Source of the DNA: Virgibacillus sp. NKC19-16
GTDB lineage: Bacteria; Bacillota; Bacilli; Bacillales; Amphibacillaceae
Reading direction: 5' to 3'
Assembly: GCF_021560035.1 (NCBI RefSeq)
Contig: NZ_CP074373.1
Span: 3,282,001-3,346,000, forward strand
Length of the DNA stretch: 64,000 bases
The notes beneath the pieces are model-generated. The model saw only the letters and a list, made by a program, of their open reading frames with translations. It did not search any database and was not told the DNA's origin. This document shows positions 1 through 7,190 of this stretch, piece by piece (the stretch's first letter is position 1; each line of letters opens with the position of its first letter). A program made the position numbers and the translations under genes.

Positions 1-309
1 CCAATCACGCCAATATCCCCATTATTTTCCGTTTGGGCAGCTGTAAATCGACTGACCATGGAGGGTGACGTATTAGGAGAAGACCAGCGTATAAGCGCGG
101 AAGAAGCCTTACGAACAATGACGATTGATGGTGCTAAATTAAATTTTGATGAAGACAATCTTGGCATTATTGAAGTTGGAAAACTAGCAGACTTTGCAAT
201 TCTCGATGCCGATCCAACAACGATTCATCCGATGAAAATTAAAGATATTCAAGTTATGGCTACATTCGTAGACGGTGAGCTTGTGTATGAAAGCGAGACT
301 ACAAAATAA
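1..309 (+). CDS. Amidohydrolase, C-terminal part (gene enters from the left edge)
   Basis: The reading frame is open from base 1 and ends at a TAA at 307-309, so only about the last 102 codons are here. The visible part has the typical end of a metal-dependent amidohydrolase of the YtcJ/Amidohydro_3 type: a helix with SAEEALRTMTIDGA, then the segment GKLADFAILDADP, then a short closing beta strand (TFVDGELVYE). These belong to the small beta-sandwich that packs against the TIM barrel. The metal ligands and substrate pocket would lie upstream of the window, so the substrate cannot be named. ATG at 58 is an internal methionine, not the start. Confidence 0.85.
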   Translation, partial: PITPISPLFSVWAAVNRLTMEGDVLGEDQRISAEEALRTMTIDGAKLNFDEDNLGIIEVGKLADFAILDADPTTIHPMKIKDIQVMATFVDGELVYESETTK

Positions 310-435
310 CTTTGTAGCAGTTCTTTACGAAAGCTTGGTGCGGTTGGCAAATTAAAATTTGATTCCGCGATTAAGGGTGGCCGTTCCGCGGGCAGTGCGC
401 CACGTTCTGTGGTCGAAGCAGCTCAATATAATGCG

Positions 436-476
436 AAAAATCCGGGGAGTGCCTGTACTGGCACCCCCGGATTTTA
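436..476. terminator. Bidirectional intrinsic terminator
   Basis: Arms 440-453 and 460-472 pair with one bulged A, closing a 6-nt loop; an A-run lies on the left and a T-run on the right, so the hairpin can end transcription from both sides. Its right end overlaps the stop codon (474-476) of the minus-strand binding-protein gene. The stretch 310-435 before it holds no gene I can support. The left arm resembles the dispersed repeat described at 2198, 28284 and 31362 (see findings). Confidence 0.8.
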
Positions 477-2063
477 TTCCTCTATATAAACATCTTCCAG
501 CTGCAAAATTTGAGTCGGCAGCTGTGATAGCCCTTTTACCTTGTCACTAACTCCTAATAAATATTCTTCATGGTGGATGGGAACGATTGGAGCAACTTCT
601 ACAAGCAATTCCTGTGCTTGACTATATAGTTCCAGTCGTTCTTGTTCATCTCCGGTTTGACGTGCTGCATCTAGTAGTTCATCTAGTTCTTCGTTCTCTG
701 TAAAGGTCCGGTTACCGGCAGATCCGAGATTGTCAGAATGGAACAGTGGATAGAGTCCATTATCAGCATCTCCTGTCACGGTAGTCCATCCAAATACGAA
801 CATATCATGCTCCCCGTTGGCGGTTTGATCTAACATAGCACCCCATTCCAGTGTTTCTATGCTTGCCTCAATTCCGATCTCTGAAAGCTGTTCCTGTACA
901 TTTGTTGCGGTATCCATCCGTCCTCGCTCATCATTTGTCCAAATCGTTGTGGAAAAGCCATCTTCATAACCTGCTTCAGCCAGCAAACTCCGGGCTTCAT
1001 CAACGTCATAACCAAGACCAGAAACTTCCTCATCATAGCCAAATACATTCGGTGCCAAAGGTCCGGTAGCTGGTATCCCGACTCCATTATGTATGCCTTG
1101 TATAATTTGATCCTTGTCAATTGCCATCGATACAGCTTGCCGCAGTCGTTCATCATCGAATGGTTCTTTTTCCATATTAAATCCGATATAGGATAAAGCT
1201 GAGCTTTCCTGCCTTTGTACGGACATTCCTTCCCTTTCTTCTACCTGCTCCAGATCAGAAGGGCTAAGCGGATTTGCAATATGTGAATCCCCTGTTTCAA
1301 GCTCCGCGATACGTGTCAAATCTTCCGATACAACTTTAAAAGTAACGGAATCAAGTAGTGCGTTATCATCCCAGTAATCTTCGTTTTTTACTAGTTTCGT
1401 ATATTGGCCTGGTTCCCATTCCTCGAATGTAAATGGCCCCGTACCTTGAGGGTTTGCACTAATTACACTGCCAGGCTCTTCTCCCTCTTCCATTGCCGCA
1501 TAATCGGCTTCAATTTGCTCCATGGAAATCATGACACCTCCAGGGTGCGCAAGATGTGCTGGGAGTGGTGCAAACGGGTACGCCGTAATAAAACGAACGG
1601 TGTGCGTATCGACCACCTCAATATCTGTAATCATATTGTACATCATTGCGCGGGGTGAACCAATATCTGGATCCAGCGTCCGTTCCATATTTGCTTTCAC
1701 AACTTCCGCATTGAAATCTGAGCCATCATGAAAAGTTATCCCTTCACGAAGTTCAAATTCCCATGTCGTATCGTCCACCTGTTCCCAGCTTGTTGCAAGA
1801 CCAGGCTGGATTTCCATATTTTCATCCTGTGTTACAAGTGTTTCGAAAACATTTGCCTGCACATCACTGGACGGCGTATCATTGGAAGCAGCTGGGTCTA
1901 ATGACACAACATCTGACTGCGTTGCAATAACAAGATCCCCGCCTTTTTCCTGACTTTCCCCACCAGCAGAATCTTCATCTTCTCCTGGTTCACTTGCACA
2001 TGCTGCAAGTCCAATAGTAAGTAATAGTACAACGAACAGAAATAATTTTGGACTTATTCTCAT
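474..2063 (-). CDS. Oligopeptide/dipeptide ABC transporter substrate-binding lipoprotein
   Basis: This 529-residue protein belongs to the SBP_bac_5 (OppA/DppA) family of extracytoplasmic binding proteins. The N-terminus has a hydrophobic signal followed by a lipobox (LAAC, cysteine near residue 22), so the mature protein should be lipid-anchored on the outer face of the membrane. Family landmarks are visible: DLVIATQSDVVSLDP at the start of the mature domain, a WEFELREGITFHDG block and QAVSMAIDKDQI in the second lobe. An acidic linker (EPGEDEDSAGG) follows the lipid anchor. There are no permease or ATPase genes beside it, so it is an orphan component here. A 13-bp inverted repeat lies just upstream in its leader. 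The ligand is probably a peptide (family inference). Confidence 0.88.
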   Translation of the reverse strand: MRISPKLFLFVVLLLTIGLAACASEPGEDEDSAGGESQEKGGDLVIATQSDVVSLDPAASNDTPSSDVQANVFETLVTQDENMEIQPGLATSWEQVDDTTWEFELREGITFHDGSDFNAEVVKANMERTLDPDIGSPRAMMYNMITDIEVVDTHTVRFITAYPFAPLPAHLAHPGGVMISMEQIEADYAAMEEGEEPGSVISANPQGTGPFTFEEWEPGQYTKLVKNEDYWDDNALLDSVTFKVVSEDLTRIAELETGDSHIANPLSPSDLEQVEEREGMSVQRQESSALSYIGFNMEKEPFDDERLRQAVSMAIDKDQIIQGIHNGVGIPATGPLAPNVFGYDEEVSGLGYDVDEARSLLAEAGYEDGFSTTIWTNDERGRMDTATNVQEQLSEIGIEASIETLEWGAMLDQTANGEHDMFVFGWTTVTGDADNGLYPLFHSDNLGSAGNRTFTENEELDELLDAARQTGDEQERLELYSQAQELLVEVAPIVPIHHEEYLLGVSDKVKGLSQLPTQILQLEDVYIEE

Positions 2064-2091
2064 GATGTATATCCCCTATCTCTCTATTTTT

Positions 2092-2127
2092 TAATAGGTT
2101 AGTACGCTTTTACATACTAACCTATTA
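2092..2127. promoter_or_regulatory. 13-bp perfect inverted repeat in the leader of the binding-protein gene
   Basis: TAATAGGTTAGTA (2092-2104) is mirrored exactly by TACTAACCTATTA (2115-2127) around a 10-nt spacer. It lies 29-64 nt upstream of the binding-protein start codon. It is not followed by a T-run in the gene's direction, so an operator or an mRNA 5' hairpin is more likely than a terminator. The regulator is unknown. The rest of 2064-2441 holds one copy of the dispersed repeat and presumably divergent promoters, with no further gene. Confidence 0.5.
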
Positions 2128-2197
2128 AAGTAATGCTAACTATTATATCCCAATAAAGTATCTGAAATCAATGATTCCTTTAAAATCTATTGCAAAA

Positions 2198-2228
2198 TTC
2201 GATAAATTCCGGGGCGTGACAGGCACTT
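2198..2228 (+). repeat. Dispersed intergenic repeat, copy 1
   Basis: The unit begins TTCGATAAATTCC, continues GGGGC and ends with the 11-bp core GTGACAGGCAC. Related copies are at 25754, 28284, 31362 and 31933, all on the same strand and all between genes. Confidence 0.7.
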
Positions 2229-2441
2229 TTTCATTTTTCCAGTTGACAGTTTTTTCATCAATTGATAAGCTATTAAATGTTTAAAAATTATATTATTTGT
2301 AAATAAAGTCGTACATGAAAAGTTCTTATTTGATTCAAAAGGGATAACCCTTTCATCGTTGAAACCGGTTAAATTTGTAAACGAATAACAATCTTACCAA
2401 CTGAAAATCATCGTTAGAATTACAGAGAGGGAGCAGTAGAC

Positions 2442-3869
2442 ATGAAATTACGACAAAAAATCGGTCTCATACTAGGACCGCTTTTATTTTTAATCATTTA
2501 TTTTTTCCCTATGTTAACAGGCCTTGATGATTCACCACGGGCAGTTCTGGCAGTTACCGCTTGGGTAGCATCCTGGTGGGTAACAGAAGCAATCCCTATC
2601 CCTGCCACTTCGCTATTACCTATCTTTTTGCTGCCTATCACCGGCGGAGCGGAGGAGAGTACAGCTACAATGGCATATGGTGATCCAATTGTATTCATGT
2701 ATATGGGTGGTTTCACCATTGCGCTGGCGATTGAAAAGTGGGATCTTCATAAGCGTATTGCCATGACAATTATTTCCATGGTGGGTACAAGCAGTCAACA
2801 GATTATATTAGGCGTTATCATCGCCACAGCTTTATTATCGATGTGGATTTCCAACGCTGCTACAGCACTTATGATGCTTCCAATTGCTTTGGCTTTGATT
2901 ACGGAAGTGAAAAATAATAAATTTATGGATGAAGCGTCGCTGAACAATTTTGCTAAAGGACTTTTGCTAACGGTTGCATATTCAGCTTCCATTGGTGGGC
3001 TAGCAACATTGATTGGCTCTGTGCCGAATGCTGTATTTGCTGGGGTCGCCTCCAGTGTCCTTGATCAGACGGTTACCTTCACGGATTGGTTCCTATTTGG
3101 GTTTCCTATTACAATTCTCTTATTAGTAGTTTTGTATTTTTATATTACTAGAATTCAATTCAAGGTAACACAAAAAGGAAAAATCTCAGACGACTTTGCG
3201 CGCAACCAACTGAACAAACTTGGGGCAATGTCCTTTGAAGAAAAATCCGTACTGACTATATTTAGTATAACTGGAACACTATGGATATCTTCTGGATTTT
3301 TACCAGAGGGACTGCGGTTAAGTGATACTAGTATTTCTATTATCGGAGCCTCTGCTATGTTTTTGCTGCCAAGCCGACAACAAGAAGGCAATTTAATGCA
3401 ATGGAAAGATATGAAAGAACTCCCGTGGGGGTTACTGTTGCTTTTTGGCGGGGGCTTGTCACTTGCGGCCGCTTTTGAGGAATCTGGATTAACGGAATGG
3501 TTTGGGGAAATACTTGGTGCACTCGAAGCACTTCCATACGTACTGCTGTTAATTGTACTTGCAGCTATCGTTCTATTTATGACTGAGATCATGTCAAACA
3601 CGGCAGTCGCTAACATGTTGATCCCAATCAGTATCGGACTCGCACTCGGCATTGGTATAGAACCTTATAGCATTATGGCAGTTGTTGCACTTTCCGCTTC
3701 TTGTGCGTTCATGCTGCCAATTTCTACACCACCAAACGCCGCAGTTTTCAGTTCTGAGTATTTAACAATCGACGACATGGTCAAAGCTGGTTTTTGGATG
3801 AATGTGATAGCAATACTTGTCATTGTTGGATTTGTCTATTTCTGGCAACCGGTTGTACTTACTTCATAA
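2442..3869 (+). CDS. SLC13/DASS family anion (dicarboxylate) permease
   Basis: The protein has 475 residues, the usual size of sodium-coupled dicarboxylate/citrate carriers such as SdcS and CitT, with about 11-12 hydrophobic segments. The two hairpin-associated SNT-type motifs of the family can be seen: ISNAATALMMLPIA around residues 134-147 in the first half, and MSNTAVANMLIPI near residue 386 in the second half. The N-terminal TEAIPIPATSLLP segment is also typical. The start has a GAGAGGGAG ribosome site about 8-10 nt upstream. It is transcribed away from the binding-protein gene and followed by its own terminator, so it is probably monocistronic. The likely substrates are C4-dicarboxylates or related anions (family inference). 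Confidence 0.88.
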   Translation: MKLRQKIGLILGPLLFLIIYFFPMLTGLDDSPRAVLAVTAWVASWWVTEAIPIPATSLLPIFLLPITGGAEESTATMAYGDPIVFMYMGGFTIALAIEKWDLHKRIAMTIISMVGTSSQQIILGVIIATALLSMWISNAATALMMLPIALALITEVKNNKFMDEASLNNFAKGLLLTVAYSASIGGLATLIGSVPNAVFAGVASSVLDQTVTFTDWFLFGFPITILLLVVLYFYITRIQFKVTQKGKISDDFARNQLNKLGAMSFEEKSVLTIFSITGTLWISSGFLPEGLRLSDTSISIIGASAMFLLPSRQQEGNLMQWKDMKELPWGLLLLFGGGLSLAAAFEESGLTEWFGEILGALEALPYVLLLIVLAAIVLFMTEIMSNTAVANMLIPISIGLALGIGIEPYSIMAVVALSASCAFMLPISTPPNAAVFSSEYLTIDDMVKAGFWMNVIAILVIVGFVYFWQPVVLTS

Positions 3870-3888
3870 TAAGAGTATTGATGCATTG

Positions 3889-3940
3889 ATAAGGCAGGCA
3901 GGTTTATTTTTAAATAGACCTGCCTTATTATCTTTTCTCT
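3889..3940 (+). terminator. Intrinsic terminator of the SLC13 gene
   Basis: Stem arms 3889-3898 and 3919-3928 (ATAAGGCAGG / CCTGCCTTAT) are followed by a T-rich stretch. The remaining bases up to 4056 show no gene. Confidence 0.8.
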
Positions 3941-4055
3941 TTTATCCCCTATTCAAAGATCCACTCGTGTAAAAAGGAGTTGTCACTGAAAGGGTAAAAT
4001 TACACTACTATATTTCTGAGTAAAATGAATTTCATAAAATAATGACCAGAGATAG

Positions 4056-4093
4056 TAAAAAACCAAGCCCCCTATTATAAAATGGAGGGGGCT
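4056..4093 (-). terminator. Intrinsic terminator of the M14/FIMAH/LamG gene
   Basis: AGCCCCCT (4066-4073) pairs with AGGGGGCT (4086-4093); reading on the minus strand the hairpin is followed by TTTTTT. It lies 14 bp after the stop codon of the 4107-6800 gene. Confidence 0.85.
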
Positions 4094-4106
4094 AAAAGGA
4101 TCCACG

Positions 4107-6800
4107 TCATTGATCCAAATCACTAACTATTATCTCATCAAAGGTGAATACATTACTGCTGTCGTAATCAAAGTTGATAACACTCATTAGCGCTCTGCCT
4201 GTTTGATTTTCCAATTGTTCATCTGCGGAGAGTCTATGAACTATATCCCATGTTTTAGGTTCCTCCACATCATCTTTCCAAAGACGAACCATTAACTCAT
4301 TATCCTGTTTACGCAATCGTATCCAATGCCACTCATCGGTCATATTCGTATCAATTCGATTAAAGTTATTGGAACTGCTGTCATATCTACCTCTAAGAAT
4401 CAATTCATCCGTGTTGAGATTCAACTCAATACCAAAACCGTTGACAGGCATCGAACTGCCTGATGAGAAGGCATCAGACTGAAGCCATAGTCTCAACCTT
4501 TGATTATTGCCTGTCTCATTAGCTCGGAAACGAATCAGCAATTCACTATTTTCCGTCTCTTCCATATCTGGAGTGATACGCCCGTAAGCACTGCCATTAC
4601 CCTGTTGACGGTTATCCAGTTCAATTTGTCCGGCGTTGTCCTGTATCGTATATACTACACCATCAGGGTCCGTCGGCCAGGAATGAAGATTCACAAAATC
4701 AGATGAATCCCAGCTACTTCCGTCTTCACCAATGAATCCTTGATAAAAGGCATAATCTAGCTCTTTCATATAGCTGTCAGCTTGTGGTTCAATAAGGTTA
4801 TAGGCTTCCTCTGAGATCAGACCGCTTTCTGATTGATGGTGAAGCAAATCCAATAAACCATCCAGATGTTTGATAACCTTCTCTGTCTCGTCCTGTTCTT
4901 CAAATTGACTTATTGCAGTCAAGTGAAGTTTTACGGAACGAGCGGTTTCATCATTTGTAAATTCTCCTTCTTCCTCAAAACGATCAACGAGTATTTTCAA
5001 ATTAGCCAAACTTGGTGCTCCAAGTGGAGGTTCCACTTCACCTGAGTCTGTACAGTTATCCAGCGGCAGGCCGGCCAACTCGTTATATCTTGCCTGTTCA
5101 TCAAGCAGGAACGGGATCACCGTCATCATCGGCTGATTCATCGTAACAAATATGCCGTTCTCACTGACCTGTTCGGTTTGCAGTGAAAATAAATCAATAT
5201 GCCGGCTTATTCCTTCTGCTTGTGAAGTATTTATGAGATAGCCGCATGCAGCAGGGTCTAATACTGCCCATTCAGGCGGCTCACGGTTGTCTGCTCCATC
5301 GAGATAGAATGGCTCCTGATTTGCACCATCAGCTGCCCTGCGATCTGGAGCTTCAGTCACAGCCTGTACCACATCATCAAACCGTTCCCGATAAAACCGC
5401 ATTACTGATAATGCTGTTTCCATCTGCATCTCTACCCGGGCTTCCGGTTTTGCTCTGCCTGCCGATTCCGTAATCAAACCTATCCCGTGCCGTAAGCCGA
5501 GCATATTTGACAGCACGCGCTCGTTCCCATTTGTGCTTGAATTAGGGGAACCATATATACCCGTGGTAAAACCTGCTTCCTCAACATCCGGCATCAAATA
5601 ATCCTGTACCATTTCTTTACTTAATTCCCGTAATGGTTGGTCAATATTTAAGTTACGAGGCCATACCATCTCCATTTCCGGATTAGCTCCACTTGGACGT
5701 TCATGCGCATCAATTGTAATATCCGGTTGGAATTGGTTCATGACTTCTGCTACTACCTGTATTTCAGGTGTAGCCAGGTTGAGATGGTCACGATTGTTAT
5801 CGACGCCCCAGCCGTTTCCTCTTTGATTAGCTTCACGCCCATCCGGGTTTGGTGTAGGCATGAAAAGGATTGTTGTTTCACTCATCTGCTCCAACAATTC
5901 CGGATCATCAGTAAAGGCGAGGTCCCGCAGCATTTGCAATGCCATTTCTTGTCCAGCAGGCTCATTACCATGTGGTGTTCCTTGTATTAATATATTTCGC
6001 CCGCTTGCAATTTCTTCATCTGATGGGGGTTCCGGATAACCAACACGTACCAAATATATTGGCCGTCCCTCTACTGAAGTTCCCTCCTCAGTGTATGTGA
6101 CCCTATCTGATTCTGCCGCAACTGTTTCTAGGAAAGCCGCTTCTTCAGAAGGTACTGTCCACCCATTTCCGTTTCTCTGCTCAAAACCCGTCTCCCTTGA
6201 ATTCGGGTCAAACTCATTTTGAATAAATACCTTCTCACCGGTATCTCCCACTTCTGCTTGTGTCTGAGGTCCATCCGGACATGACACTGATTCTTCTCCA
6301 GCTTCACCCAGTAATTGTAATCCGGCTGTACGCGAAATGGCTAACATCGGGATTGAAGCAGATGTAGACATGGAAGACGGAAAAGCATCACAACCGTCGT
6401 TGTCCGTACGCTGATCGTTAAATATCAGTACCGCCGAGTAATTCTTGCCCTCTATATTGTCCATCTTCTCAACGAAAAGACAGTCACCACGTTCTACTAA
6501 AGCCACATTACCCTCATCCGTAGCTTCGGGTACTGGATCGCTGTTATTACAAGCTGCACCAACGTAAACAACCCGTCCATCAATAGGGCCGACTTCCTCA
6601 ATTCGCGGCGTATGCTCTGACCAGAAATAGTCAAAAGATGTACCAGCTAATGGACCGCTTGCAATTTCAGATACATATCCCTCTCTGTCACTATCACCTC
6701 CCTCCCCGGACACTGTCATTCCCGTTAAGGTCTCCATCATCACAAAAAGGAATAAAATCAACATCAAAGAAATGCTTTTTTTCCAATTGAGCTTTTGCAT
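4107..6800 (-). CDS. Secreted M14 metallocarboxypeptidase with PA, FIMAH and LamG-like modules
   Basis: This is an 897-residue exported protein with a signal peptide in the first 30 residues. Domains in order: a PA-type domain (about 72-178, with LVERGDCLF), an M14 zinc carboxypeptidase (about 205-480), a helical FIMAH module (about 598-681) and a jelly-roll, laminin-G-like domain (about 696-895). The M14 site looks complete: zinc ligands H277 and E280 in HGNE, H366 in DAHE, the substrate-binding N336-R337 pair and the catalytic glutamate E445 in LITESAG. FIMAH is internal here, whereas in most neighbours it ends the protein. The catalytic part is a close paralogue of the 23588-25162 product, which lacks both PA and LamG. 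The ribosome site is GGGAGGGG. It probably trims peptides outside the cell; the substrate is not established. Confidence 0.9.
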   Translation of the reverse strand: MQKLNWKKSISLMLILFLFVMMETLTGMTVSGEGGDSDREGYVSEIASGPLAGTSFDYFWSEHTPRIEEVGPIDGRVVYVGAACNNSDPVPEATDEGNVALVERGDCLFVEKMDNIEGKNYSAVLIFNDQRTDNDGCDAFPSSMSTSASIPMLAISRTAGLQLLGEAGEESVSCPDGPQTQAEVGDTGEKVFIQNEFDPNSRETGFEQRNGNGWTVPSEEAAFLETVAAESDRVTYTEEGTSVEGRPIYLVRVGYPEPPSDEEIASGRNILIQGTPHGNEPAGQEMALQMLRDLAFTDDPELLEQMSETTILFMPTPNPDGREANQRGNGWGVDNNRDHLNLATPEIQVVAEVMNQFQPDITIDAHERPSGANPEMEMVWPRNLNIDQPLRELSKEMVQDYLMPDVEEAGFTTGIYGSPNSSTNGNERVLSNMLGLRHGIGLITESAGRAKPEARVEMQMETALSVMRFYRERFDDVVQAVTEAPDRRAADGANQEPFYLDGADNREPPEWAVLDPAACGYLINTSQAEGISRHIDLFSLQTEQVSENGIFVTMNQPMMTVIPFLLDEQARYNELAGLPLDNCTDSGEVEPPLGAPSLANLKILVDRFEEEGEFTNDETARSVKLHLTAISQFEEQDETEKVIKHLDGLLDLLHHQSESGLISEEAYNLIEPQADSYMKELDYAFYQGFIGEDGSSWDSSDFVNLHSWPTDPDGVVYTIQDNAGQIELDNRQQGNGSAYGRITPDMEETENSELLIRFRANETGNNQRLRLWLQSDAFSSGSSMPVNGFGIELNLNTDELILRGRYDSSSNNFNRIDTNMTDEWHWIRLRKQDNELMVRLWKDDVEEPKTWDIVHRLSADEQLENQTGRALMSVINFDYDSSNVFTFDEIIVSDLDQ

Positions 6801-6891
6801 TACCGTTCCCCTCCCTTAAAATTTTTCTAATATCTATTGAAGATCAGCTCAGTGGTAATCTATTGATATAATCGTTATAAAATCTAATATT

Positions 6892-7072
6892 CTATCGCCA
6901 TTCCTCAAGCAAACGATCAGCATGCATGTTCAAATTGCTAGAAGCCTGTTCCGTAATTTGGGGTTTGTCTTGGATCTCCAGTATCCCCGGCAAAACCGGT
7001 TACGGGAACAGTTGTGATCAAAAGAATGATTAGAAATACAGAAGTTAACTGTCTCATCGATCTTTTTGGCAT
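6892..7072 (-). pseudogene. Relic of a FIMAH-family secreted protein (internal deletion)
   Basis: A good ribosome site (AAAGGAGA) precedes ATG at 7070-7072, which opens a signal peptide (MPKRSMRQLTS...VPVTGFAG) like those of the neighbours. The frame stops after about 44 codons. Directly after it, in another frame, come the last residues of a FIMAH domain (HADRLLEEWR) ending in a stop at 6892-6894. The simplest reading is that an almost complete deletion removed the enzyme body and joined the signal sequence to the domain tail. No catalytic domain is left. Confidence 0.72.
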
Positions 7073-7091
7073 AATGATTCTCCTTTACTTT

Positions 7092-7134
7092 AAAAAAATC
7101 CCCCTGTAACAAATCATTTTTATCTGTTACAGGG
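7092..7134 (-). terminator. Intrinsic terminator of the D-aminoacylase gene
   Basis: CCCTGTAACA (7102-7111) pairs with TGTTACAGGG (7125-7134) and, on the minus strand, is followed by a run of seven T. It separates the D-aminoacylase gene from the relic downstream. Confidence 0.88.
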
Positions 7135-7190
7135 AGTTACCCTTACATCAAAGTTGTTTTCTACTATTAATTTTAGGAAAGTATTGACAC

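Noticed and set aside
310-435. Reading frame that continues in phase after the amidohydrolase stop (LRKLGAVGKLKFDSAIKGG...)
   Set aside because: It is short, has no start with ribosome site, matches no family I know, and runs straight into the terminator; readthrough or a decayed gene cannot be shown.
3155-3652. 165-codon minus-strand frame inside the SLC13 gene
   Set aside because: Shadow frame of a clear membrane transporter; composition rich in Ser/Pro/Ile without motifs.
6930-7112. 60-codon minus-strand frame covering the FIMAH relic
   Set aside because: It lies out of phase with the signal peptide and domain tail and starts inside the terminator hairpin.
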